This document shows, in pieces, positions 48,537 through 59,033 of a DNA stretch of 64,000 bases (position 1 is its first letter; every line of letters starts with the position of its first letter). The stretch comes from Flavimaricola marinus. Its GTDB lineage: Bacteria > Pseudomonadota > Alphaproteobacteria > Rhodobacterales > Rhodobacteraceae. The notes under the pieces were generated by a model. The model ran no database searches. It saw only the letters and a program-made list of their open reading frames with translations, and was not told where the DNA came from. Position numbers and translations under genes: made by a program. The stretch lies in assembly GCF_900184895.1 (NCBI RefSeq), contig NZ_FXZK01000001.1, positions 1 through 64,000 on the forward strand. The letters run 5' to 3'.

Positions 48537-49040
48537 GTGTTTCTGCGCTATGACGGACCGCTCTATCGGATCGTCTTTGCCAGTCGGGCTGACCAGGTAC
48601 TTGACGGGGTGATCAGCCCGGAGGCCCGGTTTCACCACAGCGGTCAGCCCGCGCTCTATGCCTCGCCCCTGCCCGCCTCGGCCGCGCTGGCGATCGACAT
48701 CTACCTTCAGCCAGAGGATCCGCCGCGGGTTCTCCAGCAGCTGCACCTCGTCTCGGAGCGGATCGTGGATCTGCGCGATCCCGATACCTGCGCGACCCTC
48801 GAGATCGAGCCGGACTGGCCCTCGGTCATCTGGCGCAGCCAGCGCGATGCGGGTCAGCCGGCGACGAGCTGGCGCGCCTCGGATGCGGCCCGTCGGGCCA
48901 ATGCGGACGGGATGATCTATGCCTCTCGTCGCGCGCCGAGCCGGTGGCATATGGTGCTGTTTCACTGGAACACGCCCGAGGGCGCGCAGCTCACCACCCT
49001 GGGCGCGCCCGAACCCTGGGCGGCGCCGAACCAAACCTGA
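48537..49040 (+). CDS. RES-domain protein (NAD+ phosphorylase toxin family)
   Basis: A 167-residue protein. GPLYRIVFASRADQVLDG at the start with the key Arg, HSGQPALYASPLPASAALAI, and C-terminal GMIYASRRAPSRWHMVLF match the RES fold, which in the MbcT/Res toxins degrades NAD+. The GTG at 48537 is the only start near the trxB stop and has no clear ribosome binding site; translation may depend on trxB. No Xre/DUF2384 antitoxin gene accompanies it. Activity is inferred from family only. Confidence 0.75.
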   Translation: MFLRYDGPLYRIVFASRADQVLDGVISPEARFHHSGQPALYASPLPASAALAIDIYLQPEDPPRVLQQLHLVSERIVDLRDPDTCATLEIEPDWPSVIWRSQRDAGQPATSWRASDAARRANADGMIYASRRAPSRWHMVLFHWNTPEGAQLTTLGAPEPWAAPNQT

Positions 49041-49248
49041 GCCCGGCCGATCAGGATTTGTCCGCGGACCGGTCGTGGTTGCCGCGTCCGCAGCACAACC
49101 GCCGCGGGACTTGCACGAAAGCCATACCGGCGTTGTCACGCCGGTTTTCCCCCCCACCAACCTTGCGTCCTTGCCCGATTGCTGTTTATGGGTCGCGGAA
49201 CATAACCGTGGCTGACTGGCCTCCTCATTAGACGAAACGAGTATAGTG

Positions 49249-50958
49249 ATGTCCGAACCTCTTGCACCGATCCCCGAACTGTATGTCAGCCACGACAGCG
49301 CCCAGAAGCTGAAAGTGGAAGCTGGCAACCTGACCAGCCACGATCTGACGCTACGCCAGATCTGCGATCTGGAATTGCTGATGAACGGCGGCTTCAACCC
49401 GCTGAAGGGATTTCTGTCCGAGGCCGACTACGACAACGTCGTCGAGAACATGCGTTTGGCCGATGGCAGCCTCTGGCCGATGCCGATCAACCTCGACGTC
49501 TCCGAGAAATTCGCTGAGACGGTCGAAGTCGGTCAGGACATCGCCCTGCGCGATCAGGAAGGCGTGATCCTCGCCACCATGACCGTCACCGACAAATGGG
49601 TGCCGAACAAGGCGCGCGAGGCCGAGAAGGTCTTTGGCGCAGACGATTCCGCTCACCCGGCCGTCAATTACCTGCACAACCATGCCGGTTCGGTCTATCT
49701 CGGTGGCCCCGTCACCGGCATCCAGCCGCCCGTCCACTACGATTTCCGCGGCCGCCGCGATACGCCCAACGAGTTGCGCGCCTATTTCCGCAAGATGGGC
49801 TGGCGCAAGGTCGTCGCGTTCCAGACCCGCAACCCGCTGCACCGCGCGCACCAGGAACTGACCTTCCGCGCCGCGAAGGAAGCGCAGGCCAACCTGCTGA
49901 TCCATCCGGTCGTCGGCCTGACCAAGCCCGGTGACGTCGACCACTTTACCCGCGTCCGCTGCTACGAAGCCGTGCTCGACCAATACCCCGCCTCGACGAC
50001 GGCGATGTCGCTGCTGAACCTCGCCATGCGTATGGCCGGCCCCCGCGAGGCGGTCTGGCACGGTCTGATTCGCAAGAACCACGGCTGCACCCACTTCATC
50101 GTGGGCCGCGATCACGCAGGCCCCGGCAACAACTCCAAGGGCGAGGATTTCTATGGCCCCTATGATGCGCAGGATCTGTTCCGCAAGCATCAGGAGGAGA
50201 TGGGCATCGAGATGGTCGACTTCAAACACATGGTTTATGTGCAGGAGCGCGCCCAGTACGAGCCGGCCGACGAGATCGCCGACAAGGACAACGTCACCAT
50301 CCTGAACATCTCGGGCACCGAATTGCGCCGCCGTTTGGCCGAAGGTCTCGAGATCCCGGAGTGGTTCTCTTTCCCCCAAGTGGTCGAAGAGCTGCGCCGC
50401 ACCAAGCCGGCCCGTTCCAAGCAGGGCTTCACCGTCTTCTTCACCGGCTTCTCCGGTTCCGGTAAGTCCACCATCGCCAACGCGCTGATGGTCAAGCTGA
50501 TGGAAATGGGTGGTCGCCCGGTGACGCTGCTCGACGGCGATATCGTCCGCAAGAACCTGTCCTCGGAGCTCGGGTTTTCCAAAGAGCACCGTGACCTGAA
50601 CATCCGCCGCATCGGCTATGTCGCCTCCGAGATCACCAAGAATGGTGGTATCGCGATCTGTGCGCCCATCGCCCCCTATGCCACGACCCGCCGCGCGGTG
50701 CGTGAAGACATCGAAGCCTTTGGTGCCTTTATCGAAGTCCACGTCGCGACCAGCATCGAAGAGTGCGAAAAGCGTGACCGCAAGGGTCTCTACAAGCTGG
50801 CCCGCGAAGGCAAGATCAAGGAATTCACCGGTATTTCCGACCCCTACGACGTGCCGGAGAACCCCGAACTGCGCGTCGAGACCGAAGGCACCGATGTGGA
50901 CAACTGCGCCCATCAGGTGATCCTGAAACTGGAATCGATGGGTCTGATCAAGGGCTAA
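49249..50958 (+). CDS. sat-cysC: Bifunctional sulfate adenylyltransferase / APS kinase
   Basis: Makes APS from sulfate and ATP and then phosphorylates it to PAPS. The N-terminal ATP sulfurylase domain (about 1-385) carries VVAFQTRNPLHRAHQEL and FIVGRDHAGPGNNS. The C-terminal kinase domain (about 390-569) begins FTGFSGSGKSTIANAL and has LLDGDIVRKNLSSELGFSKE. ATG at 49249 is used; a GTG one codon earlier also exists. One-chain fusions in this domain order occur in Rhodobacterales. It ends at a very strong terminator. Confidence 0.96.
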   Translation: MSEPLAPIPELYVSHDSAQKLKVEAGNLTSHDLTLRQICDLELLMNGGFNPLKGFLSEADYDNVVENMRLADGSLWPMPINLDVSEKFAETVEVGQDIALRDQEGVILATMTVTDKWVPNKAREAEKVFGADDSAHPAVNYLHNHAGSVYLGGPVTGIQPPVHYDFRGRRDTPNELRAYFRKMGWRKVVAFQTRNPLHRAHQELTFRAAKEAQANLLIHPVVGLTKPGDVDHFTRVRCYEAVLDQYPASTTAMSLLNLAMRMAGPREAVWHGLIRKNHGCTHFIVGRDHAGPGNNSKGEDFYGPYDAQDLFRKHQEEMGIEMVDFKHMVYVQERAQYEPADEIADKDNVTILNISGTELRRRLAEGLEIPEWFSFPQVVEELRRTKPARSKQGFTVFFTGFSGSGKSTIANALMVKLMEMGGRPVTLLDGDIVRKNLSSELGFSKEHRDLNIRRIGYVASEITKNGGIAICAPIAPYATTRRAVREDIEAFGAFIEVHVATSIEECEKRDRKGLYKLAREGKIKEFTGISDPYDVPENPELRVETEGTDVDNCAHQVILKLESMGLIKG

Positions 50959-50982
50959 GCGCCCTTTTCGATCAATCTACAG

Positions 50983-51024
50983 ATGGCCGCCTCGTTCCGA
51001 GTGAACGAGGCGGCCATTTTCTTT
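50983..51024 (+). terminator. Strong intrinsic terminator after sat-cysC
   Basis: ATGGCCGCCTCGTTC (50983-50997) and GAACGAGGCGGCCAT (51003-51017) form a perfect 15-bp stem with a five-base loop, followed by TTTCTTT. Confidence 0.92.
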
Positions 51025-51212
51025 GGCAGCGCGGCCGATGATCTCGGCGTAGCTCCAGGCACAGGGCTGCTGCGCCTTAACGCACACTGGCTCGGCCCGG
51101 CGCACGCCGGCTGCGGGCGCGCGCACATCTCGAGAGACTGGGATTTTGAAGGGGGCCGGCTTGCGGGCACCTCACGCGCCCGCAGTCAATCCGGTGGGAG
51201 GGCCTGTCGCCC

Positions 51213-51437
51213 TTAGTGCAGCGTCACCAGCTGCATGTCGTGCTCTTCGGCCAGATGCGACGCGATCGACGGATGCGCCACCAGCGCGACCTGCTCGCCT
51301 TCGCCGTTGTGCACGGCGAATACCGTTTCCAGATCGCCCGCCTGTTCGCGCAACTCGACGGGAAGGTCAGCAACGGCGACGGATTTCAGGTAGACGAAAT
51401 TGCCCTCGGGAGAATTCATGTCTGCTTTGCTGTTCAT
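51213..51437 (-). CDS. DUF1150 family protein
   Basis: A 74-residue protein with NFVYLKSVAVADLPVELREQ and VFAVHNGEGEQVALV, the DUF1150 pattern. The family is confined to alphaproteobacteria and is regularly encoded directly after an Hsp20 gene, as here; start and hsp20 stop share one base (TGATG). AGGAG lies upstream. Probably expressed with the heat-shock protein; role unknown. Confidence 0.9.
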   Translation of the reverse strand: MNSKADMNSPEGNFVYLKSVAVADLPVELREQAGDLETVFAVHNGEGEQVALVAHPSIASHLAEEHDMQLVTLH

Positions 51438-51856
51438 CACTTTCCGCTCCTTTTGATCTCGATCGTCTGGACGATGCTTTCGGGCACATGCCGGGTCAGA
51501 TCGACGTGTAGCAGACCATTTTCGAGTATGGCCTCGCCGACGTCGACTCCGTCCGCCAATACAAAGCTACGTTGAAATTGGCGTGCGGCAATGCCTCGAT
51601 GCAAAAACACCCTACCGTCGGCATCGTCTTTTTGCCGGCCGCGGATGACGAGGCTCGAATCTTCGACGGTGATGCTTAAATCTTCATCGGCAAAACCGGC
51701 GACCGCGAGCGTGATCCGGTAGGACCGTTCCGACGTTTGTTCGATGTTGTAGGGGGGATAGCCTTCGTTTCCGGACTTTGCCGTCCGTTCGACCAGCCTT
51801 TCAAGCTGTTCAAATCCCAGCAAGAACGGGTGCGTTCCCAGCGTAAGTTTCGTCAT
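51437..51856 (-). CDS. Small heat-shock protein, Hsp20/IbpA family
   Basis: ATP-independent holdase of 139 residues. The N-terminal HPFLLGFEQLERLVER is IbpA-like; the alpha-crystallin domain covers YPPYNIEQTSERSYRITLAV through GLLHVDLTRHVPE; the C-terminal IEI is the oligomerisation motif. AAAGGA precedes the ATG at 51856. No ROSE-type thermometer was confirmed in the leader. Confidence 0.94.
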   Translation of the reverse strand: MTKLTLGTHPFLLGFEQLERLVERTAKSGNEGYPPYNIEQTSERSYRITLAVAGFADEDLSITVEDSSLVIRGRQKDDADGRVFLHRGIAARQFQRSFVLADGVDVGEAILENGLLHVDLTRHVPESIVQTIEIKRSGK

Positions 51857-52009
51857 CTGACACGTCCTTTGACAAGCGACTGTGTTTACGGCCCCGCGTT
51901 TCGGCGACCATGGGAGAAATATGGGAGTGCGCGGGTGAATTCGCAAGAGGTAGTGCTTTGCGGATGGACCGATGCCGCCTATATTCACCCGGATGCTACG
52001 AGGAACCAT

Positions 52010-52228
52010 ATGAATACCTCTGCCAAGATGGAACAACTCGAGGTGTTGCGCGTGAAGCTTGAGGTTCTCAAGCGCGAGCACCGGGATCTGGACGAGGCGA
52101 TCCACGCGCTTCAAGAGCGTGGCACGATGGATATGCTGATGATCCGCCGGATGAAAAAGCAAAAGCTGGCGCTGAAGGATCAGATCACGGAACTGGAAGA
52201 CCGGATCCTGCCCGACATCATCGCCTGA
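52010..52228 (+). CDS. DUF465 (YdcH-like) small protein
   Basis: A 72-residue coiled-coil protein. LEVLKREHRDLDEAIHALQE and IRRMKKQKLALKDQITELED form two helices of the DUF465 hairpin. GAGGAACC precedes the ATG. Alphaproteobacteria usually carry several copies. Function unknown. Confidence 0.88.
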   Translation: MNTSAKMEQLEVLRVKLEVLKREHRDLDEAIHALQERGTMDMLMIRRMKKQKLALKDQITELEDRILPDIIA

Positions 52229-52338
52229 CACCGCATCGAACGGCTGACGACTGCCCTTCGTGGCCGCAGGCTTGAACGGCGTCTTGCCCCCTGCCCCCGC
52301 ATAGCTATAGTGCGCGCTCACGAATGCGGAGGTGGCCC

Positions 52339-52821
52339 ATGGCTGCGGTGAAGATCGGGATCATCATGGGCAGTCAGTCGGACTGGCCGACGATGCGCGA
52401 GGCGGCTGTTGTTCTGGATGAATTGGGCGTGCCGTACGAGACCAAGATCGTATCCGCACATCGCACCCCCGACAGGCTTTGGGACTATGGCAAGACCGCG
52501 GCGGAGCGTGGATTGCATGCGATTATCGCGGGCGCCGGCGGGGCCGCGCATCTTCCTGGTATGATGGCATCCAAGACCCGGATCCCGGTGATCGGCGTGC
52601 CGGTCCAGACCAAGGCGCTGAGCGGCGTCGATTCGCTCTATTCCATCGTCCAGATGCCGCGCGGATTTCCTGTGGCGACCATGGCGATCGGCGGTGCGGC
52701 CAATGCGGGACTGATGGCCGCCGGTATTCTGGCGCTGAGCGATCCGGCACTGGCCGAGCGGTTGGACGCGTGGCGCGACGCCCTTGCCGCCTCGATCCCT
52801 GACGAGCCCAAAGATGACTGA
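52339..52821 (+). CDS. purE: N5-carboxyaminoimidazole ribonucleotide mutase
   Basis: Rearranges N5-CAIR to CAIR in purine synthesis; an octameric enzyme in this family. [16 protein letters not shown] at the start, [12 protein letters not shown], and [18 protein letters not shown] hold the active site. GGAGG before the ATG at 52339; 160 residues. Overlaps purK by eight bases (ATGACTGA). Confidence 0.97.
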   Translation: MAAVKIGIIMGSQSDWPTMREAAVVLDELGVPYETKIVSAHRTPDRLWDYGKTAAERGLHAIIAGAGGAAHLPGMMASKTRIPVIGVPVQTKALSGVDSLYSIVQMPRGFPVATMAIGGAANAGLMAAGILALSDPALAERLDAWRDALAASIPDEPKDD

Positions 52822-53884
52822 GCCGCTGCGCCCCGGCCAAACCATCGGCATTCTCGGCGGCGGTCAGCTTGGCCGGATGCTTGCCGTGGCGGCGAGCCGT
52901 CTTGGCCTGCACGTGCATGTGTACGAGCCGGGCGCCGGATGCCCTGCCGCCGAAGTCGCCACCCGGACCTTTACGGCCGCCTATGACGATACCGCTGCCC
53001 TGACCGAATTCGCGCAAAGCGTCGATGTCGTCACCTATGAATTTGAAAACATCCCCACCGCCGCGCTCGACGTGATCGAGGCGCTGCGCCCGATCCGGCC
53101 GGGCAGACGCGCCTTGGCGACGTCGCAGGACCGGCTGACCGAGAAGGCGTTTCTGCGCGATCTGGGTCTGGCGACGGCTCCCTTTGCCAATGTCGAAAGC
53201 GCCGAGGACATGGCCGCCGCCGTCGACGAGATCGGCGCACCGGCCATCCTGAAGACCCGTCGGATGGGCTATGACGGCAAAGGGCAGGCTCGGCTCAAGA
53301 CCACCGACGATGCCGCCGACGCTCTGGCCGCCATGAACGGCGCCCCGGCCATTCTGGAAGGCTTCGTCGTGTTCAGCCATGAGGTCTCCGTCATCGGCGC
53401 GCGCGGGCTGGATGGCGCCGTCGCCTGTTTTGATCCGGGCGAGAATGTCCACGAGGACGGCATCTTGCGCACCACGACCGTGCCCGCCCGCCTGACCGCC
53501 TCGCAGCGGACAGATGCGGTGCTGCTGGCCGCGCGCATCCTGACCGCGCTCGACTATGTCGGCGTGCTCGGAGTCGAGCTGTTCGTGACCGAGACTGGCC
53601 TGATCGTGAACGAGATCGCGCCGCGTGTGCACAACTCGGGTCACTGGACGCAGAACGGCTGCCAGATCGACCAGTTCGAACAGCACATCCGTGCGGTGGC
53701 GGGCTGGCCCTTGGGCGACGGGTCGCGGCATTCGGACGTTGTCATGGAAAACCTGATCGGCGCCGACATGGACCGGGTGCCCGAGATCGCCAAGAGCGGC
53801 GCGGCGCTGCACCTATACGGAAAGGCCGAGGTCAAGCCCGGGCGCAAGATGGGTCACGTCAACCGGATCGTGCAAGGCTCGTGA
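52814..53884 (+). CDS. purK: N5-carboxyaminoimidazole ribonucleotide synthase
   Basis: ATP-grasp enzyme that makes N5-CAIR from AIR, bicarbonate and [21 protein letters not shown] opens the protein, [12 protein letters not shown] and [15 protein letters not shown] follow, and [18 protein letters not shown] is the C-terminal signature. 356 residues. Translationally coupled to purE, whose product it feeds. Confidence 0.97.
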   Translation: MTEPLRPGQTIGILGGGQLGRMLAVAASRLGLHVHVYEPGAGCPAAEVATRTFTAAYDDTAALTEFAQSVDVVTYEFENIPTAALDVIEALRPIRPGRRALATSQDRLTEKAFLRDLGLATAPFANVESAEDMAAAVDEIGAPAILKTRRMGYDGKGQARLKTTDDAADALAAMNGAPAILEGFVVFSHEVSVIGARGLDGAVACFDPGENVHEDGILRTTTVPARLTASQRTDAVLLAARILTALDYVGVLGVELFVTETGLIVNEIAPRVHNSGHWTQNGCQIDQFEQHIRAVAGWPLGDGSRHSDVVMENLIGADMDRVPEIAKSGAALHLYGKAEVKPGRKMGHVNRIVQGS

Positions 53885-53919
53885 GGTCTGGCGACCTGCG
53901 TCCTAGCTAGCACCTTCGG

Positions 53920-54684
53920 TCAATCGAGCCCGAAAAGCACCGCCCCGAGGCTCAGGCTTCGATCGAATTGGCCCGTGTCGAGGAAGGCACTGACCTGCGC
54001 CATCACCAGCGGATTGTTCATCATGAAGGTGTGGCTGACCGGCAGGACAAGGTGATCCGACATGCCTTCCATCCGGGTCGATGCGACGGACACCTTGCCG
54101 TCGTCGGCGCCTTCGATCAGAGACGAATAGACCGGGTTGATCGATCCTGTCCCCGCGATGATGCCGACCTCGTAGGACGGCAGCGGCAACTGGTTGGGCA
54201 CCGAATCCTCCTCAGTGCCGAGTTGCAGACCCGCAGGCCCGTTGAACCATTGGAACGGCTCGAAATCACCAAAGATGTCGACCAGTTCCGATCCGTTGTT
54301 CGGCGGCCCAAGCATGACGACGCGGCCCATGTCGGCCGGCCGATAGCGGGTCAGCCAAGCCCGCACCAGAATGCCCCCCATCGAATGGGTGACGAAATGC
54401 ACCTTGCGCGCTCCGCAAGCCTCGACGTCGGAGCGGATATTCTCCTGAACGAGCGTCTCGATGGTTTCCTGTGTCGAGGGATAGCCGGTGTTGACCGTGT
54501 AATATCCCTGCAATTCCAGATACTCGGCCATCGGCGCCAGCGAATACTCGCTCCGCGCCAGCCCGTGCAGCAGGACGACGCATTCCCCGCGATCGGATAC
54601 GGTCACGGGCTCCCGCCCCGGCACTTGTGCCAGTATGGGAGCCGCCGCGAGGACCAGCGCGAGGATGAGAATGAATGGACGCAT
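53920..54684 (-). CDS. Secreted alpha/beta hydrolase, lipase-like
   Basis: A 254-residue protein with a signal peptide ([20 protein letters not shown]). [20 protein letters not shown] holds the oxyanion-hole [16 protein letters not shown] the nucleophile elbow (Ser), and [12 protein letters not shown] the likely catalytic His near the end. The pattern is that of small lipases and thioesterase-like PGAP1 relatives. Substrate unknown; likely periplasmic. A single gene convergent with purK. Confidence 0.87.
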   Translation of the reverse strand: MRPFILILALVLAAAPILAQVPGREPVTVSDRGECVVLLHGLARSEYSLAPMAEYLELQGYYTVNTGYPSTQETIETLVQENIRSDVEACGARKVHFVTHSMGGILVRAWLTRYRPADMGRVVMLGPPNNGSELVDIFGDFEPFQWFNGPAGLQLGTEEDSVPNQLPLPSYEVGIIAGTGSINPVYSSLIEGADDGKVSVASTRMEGMSDHLVLPVSHTFMMNNPLVMAQVSAFLDTGQFDRSLSLGAVLFGLD

Positions 54685-54775
54685 TCTTCAGACTTAGCAC
54701 CCTCAAAGATAACGTTAAGGTAAACCTGCAAGTGACCTTGCGTCTTTTACCGCAATTGGCGCAAATTGAGCGCAG

Positions 54776-55237
54776 ATGTCAGGCAAATCCCCCCCTCGTC
54801 CGCCCCGGATAGCCGTCCGTGCAATCCTGATGCACGAAGACCGGCTGCTCTTGGTCAACGCCTGGAAGGGAAAGACACACCTCTGGTGTGCGCCGGGCGG
54901 CGGCGTGGAGCCGCATTCCAGCCTGCCGGAAAACCTGCGCCGTGAGGTCCATGAGGAGTGTGGATTGACCATCAGCGTGGGGGAGCCCTGTCTGGTGAAC
55001 GAATTTCACGATCCGGAGTTCGATTTTCATCAGGTCGACGTCTATTTCCGCTGCACGCTGATCTCGGGCGATCCGCATGGCGATTGGACCGATCCCGAAG
55101 GCATTGTCACAGCCCGCCGCTGGGTCACCGCAGAGGAGTTGTCACGGCTGACCGTGAAGCCCGACAGTTTGGCGGCGGTCGCATTTGGCCCGTCCGGGCC
55201 CGCGCATTACGATCCGCTGGAGCCGATCGTCCGCTAG
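54776..55237 (+). CDS. Nudix hydrolase
   Basis: A 153-residue protein with the Nudix box in GGGVEPHSSLPENLRREVHE followed by ECGL. The Glu ladder (REVHEE) binds divalent metal for pyrophosphate-bond cleavage of a nucleoside diphosphate derivative. Substrate cannot be told from the sequence. Its stop overlaps that of the convergent EamA gene in one CTAG. Divergent from the hydrolase gene. Confidence 0.9.
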   Translation: MSGKSPPRPPRIAVRAILMHEDRLLLVNAWKGKTHLWCAPGGGVEPHSSLPENLRREVHEECGLTISVGEPCLVNEFHDPEFDFHQVDVYFRCTLISGDPHGDWTDPEGIVTARRWVTAEELSRLTVKPDSLAAVAFGPSGPAHYDPLEPIVR

Positions 55238-56076
55238 CGCCGCTTCCACAGCGACAAGCCGATCCCGCCGAGTACCAGAGCGGCTGCCACGGCAAAGCGC
55301 CAATCGATGCTTTCCCCCAGAACCAGCACCCCGCCTGCGGCGGCGATCACCGGCACGCTCAATTGCGCAATCGCGGCCCGTGTCGCTGCCAGCTTTGGCA
55401 GCACCTGATACCACAGCGCATAGCCCAAACCCGAGGTCAGCCCACCCGCGACGGCGGCGGTCGCCGCACCGGCCCATGTCCATTGGCCCGACCCCAGCAG
55501 GATCAGCGGCAGGACGATCGGCAGACACAGCGCGAAGTTCGCGGCCGTTCCCGCCAAGGGGTCCGACTCGGCCCGCCCCATGAGCGAGTAGACGCCCCAC
55601 CCCACAGCCGCCAAGGACATGAGGGTGACGCCTTGAACGGGAAGAGAGACAGCCTCCGTTGGCCAGACGAGCACGCCCAGACCAGAGAGCGCGACCGCGG
55701 CGCCCAACAGCTTTGGACCGGTCAATCGCTCACCACCCGCGACCGCGCCTGCGAACATCGTCACCTGCACCCCACCGAAAAGGATGAGCGCCCCGACCCC
55801 GGCATCCAGCGTCAGATAGGCCGCAGAGAAGCCCGCCATATAGAGCGCCAACATCGATGCCGCCCCGATGCGGCGCGTCCAGCTTGCGGAAAGACCGCCA
55901 TTTGCCTTGGCCCCGCGACGCCAGACCAAGACCCAGAGCACGACGGCTCCGGCGGCGACCCGCAGGACGGCGAATAGACCCGGATCGGTTCCATAAACGG
56001 CAACGCCCAGTCGGTTGAGCAAGGAATTAGCCGCAAAGGCGATCATGGTCAGTGTGGTGAGGGCAAAGAGTTTCAT
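55234..56076 (-). CDS. EamA/DMT-family transporter
   Basis: A 280-residue inner-membrane protein with ten hydrophobic segments in two EamA repeats. The first repeat has AANSLLNRLGVAVYGTDPG, the second GVYSLMGRAESDPLAGTAANF and the ending LGGIGLSLWKRR. Substrate unknown (metabolite export is common in the family). Start ATG at 56076; an in-frame start at 56121 adds 15 polar residues before the first helix and is less likely. Confidence 0.88.
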   Translation of the reverse strand: MKLFALTTLTMIAFAANSLLNRLGVAVYGTDPGLFAVLRVAAGAVVLWVLVWRRGAKANGGLSASWTRRIGAASMLALYMAGFSAAYLTLDAGVGALILFGGVQVTMFAGAVAGGERLTGPKLLGAAVALSGLGVLVWPTEAVSLPVQGVTLMSLAAVGWGVYSLMGRAESDPLAGTAANFALCLPIVLPLILLGSGQWTWAGAATAAVAGGLTSGLGYALWYQVLPKLAATRAAIAQLSVPVIAAAGGVLVLGESIDWRFAVAAALVLGGIGLSLWKRR

Positions 56077-56196
56077 GGGGCACTGCTGCGCTGTGAGCGA
56101 CGACGAGGCAAGACCTTTCAAGATCTTGCACCGGTTTGTGACGTGACGGGCGGGGCGCTCGGTTCCGATCCGACGCGGCGCATCTCTTCTGTCATG

Positions 56197-56226
56197 AAAA
56201 AGGGGCCCGGCAATCGCCGGACCCCT
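56197..56226 (-). terminator. Intrinsic terminator after groL
   Basis: On the minus strand GGGGTCCGGC pairs with GCCGGGCCCC (one mismatch) around GATT, then TTTTTC. It lies 28 bases after the groL stop. Confidence 0.85.
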
Positions 56227-56253
56227 CTGAAATCGCCTTTGTGAAAAGGCAGA

Positions 56254-57924
<1,671 letters not shown>

Positions 57925-57972
57925 TCATGGTCCGTTGGGCGCATGGTCACACGCGCCATCAGCGGCCGACGA

Positions 57973-58260
57973 TTAGGAGATGATCCCCAGAATGTCGGAT
58001 TCTTTCATGATCAGCAGGTCTTCACCGTCGACCTTGACCTCGGTGCCCGACCACTTGCCGAACAGAACGGTCTGACCCGGCTTCACAGCCATCGGGATCA
58101 GTTCGCCGCTGTCCTTGCGAGCGCCTTCGCCACAGGAGACGATTTCGCCCTCAGCGGGCTTTTCTTTTGCGGAATCCGGAATGATCAGACCGCCAACGGT
58201 CTTCTCTTCGCTTTCGACGCGACGCACGAGAACGCGGTCATGCAGCGGTGTAAATGCCAT
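57973..58260 (-). CDS. groS: 10 kDa co-chaperonin GroES
   Basis: Heptameric lid of Gro[21 protein letters not shown], the mobile-loop segment [15 protein letters not shown] and the conserved end [16 protein letters not shown]. 95 residues, normal. AGGAGC lies before the ATG. It precedes groL by 75 bases on one message. Confidence 0.99.
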   Translation of the reverse strand: MAFTPLHDRVLVRRVESEEKTVGGLIIPDSAKEKPAEGEIVSCGEGARKDSGELIPMAVKPGQTVLFGKWSGTEVKVDGEDLLIMKESDILGIIS

Positions 58261-58326
58261 CTTTGTTGCTCCTTAGAACAAAGTTTCTCCCATTCGACCC
58301 GGCGGGTGCGTATGCTCCGGGGGCCG

Positions 58327-58353
58327 TTAGCACTCACCCCGGGCGAGTGCTAA
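58327..58353 (-). promoter_or_regulatory. CIRCE element (HrcA operator) of groESL
   Basis: TTAGCACTC at 58327-58335 and GAGTGCTAA at 58345-58353 are separated by nine bases: a perfect match to the CIRCE consensus. It lies 66 bases upstream of groS. HrcA repression with heat induction is established for this element. Confidence 0.97.
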
Positions 58354-58695
58354 CGAGCGGTAGGTAGGCAAAGCGCCAGCGACTGTCAAGCAATGTCGTC
58401 GCAGAAAAATTGCCGCCTCGATGCAAGCCGTTGCAACCCGAGACGGGACGCTGCCCGATCCGGAACAACGGCCCCGATGCAGGTATTCGATGCAAATAGG
58501 TCGCACCTCCCCCCGACGGCCCGTCGCGGCCAAATAAGGTTTGACCGAATCCCGGCGCCAGCTTACTGAGTTCGGACCTGATTTAATGGAGGCTGTATGA
58601 TGCGAAGGACCCTTTTGCGCACCTGCTGAAGCGCTTGCAGCCTATTGCCCGGCGGAAGTTTCCGCCCAATGCCCTCCATTCTACAGGACGATCCC
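58354..58695. other. Intergenic region with a 10-codon mini-ORF and a hairpin
   Basis: About 340 bases upstream of the small gene at 58696. GGAGG at 58589-58593 is followed four bases later by an ORF, ATGATG to TGA at 58597-58629, encoding ten residues (MMRRTLLRTC). A GGCGGAA-GT-TTCCGCC hairpin lies a few bases further on. The arrangement could be a leader-peptide region, or chance. No other gene is seen. Confidence 0.35.
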
Positions 58696-58953
58696 ATGCA
58701 TCCCCCGTTTTTCGTGGTCGACCACAAGGTCGGCCCTCATGTTCCGTTGCCGCATCACGAGCGGCCCGTCATACGTCGTAGCGCACCCGAAGTGCTTCGG
58801 TTGAGCCTGCCAGCCCCCGGCAGCGCAGAGGTCGGCTTTGCGCCCGCACCCATGGCCGCGGCCCCCTCGGAGGTCGCGCCGAAGGAGCCGCGAGGCGGCG
58901 CCAGTGGCTGGTTCTCGCGCTTCTGGCGTCGTCCTCAGCGGAGCCATGCCTGA
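58696..58953 (+). CDS. Small uncharacterised protein
   Basis: An 85-residue protein, MHPPFFVVDHKVGPHVPLPH at the start, Pro/Ala-rich in the middle and ending GWFSRFWRRPQRSHA. No family is recognised. ATG at 58696 has AGGA eight bases upstream; the frame stays open to 58645, with another ATG at 58669. A strong hairpin directly follows the stop, which supports a transcribed gene. Confidence 0.5.
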   Translation: MHPPFFVVDHKVGPHVPLPHHERPVIRRSAPEVLRLSLPAPGSAEVGFAPAPMAAAPSEVAPKEPRGGASGWFSRFWRRPQRSHA

Positions 58954-58956
58954 TCG

Positions 58957-58987
58957 GGCCTGCCCAAGCTTGAGCCTTGGGCGGGCC
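58957..58987 (+). terminator. Hairpin after the small gene
   Basis: GGCCTGCCCAAG (58957-58968) pairs with CTTGGGCGGGCC (58976-58987), with one G-T wobble, around a seven-base loop. There is no T run, so termination is less certain. Confidence 0.5.
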
Positions 58988-59033
58988 TGACATAGCCTGA
59001 TCGAAATGCTCTCTCGCCTCGAGAAGGACCGCT

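Noticed and set aside
49351-50913. A 520-codon minus-strand frame opposite sat-cysC
   Set aside because: It is antisense to the bifunctional enzyme, with no recognisable domain and no promoter or terminator of its own.
51601-51640. A CTACCGTCGGCATCG stretch resembling the dispersed repeat
   Set aside because: It lies inside the hsp20 coding sequence and matches only part of the core, so it is coincidental.
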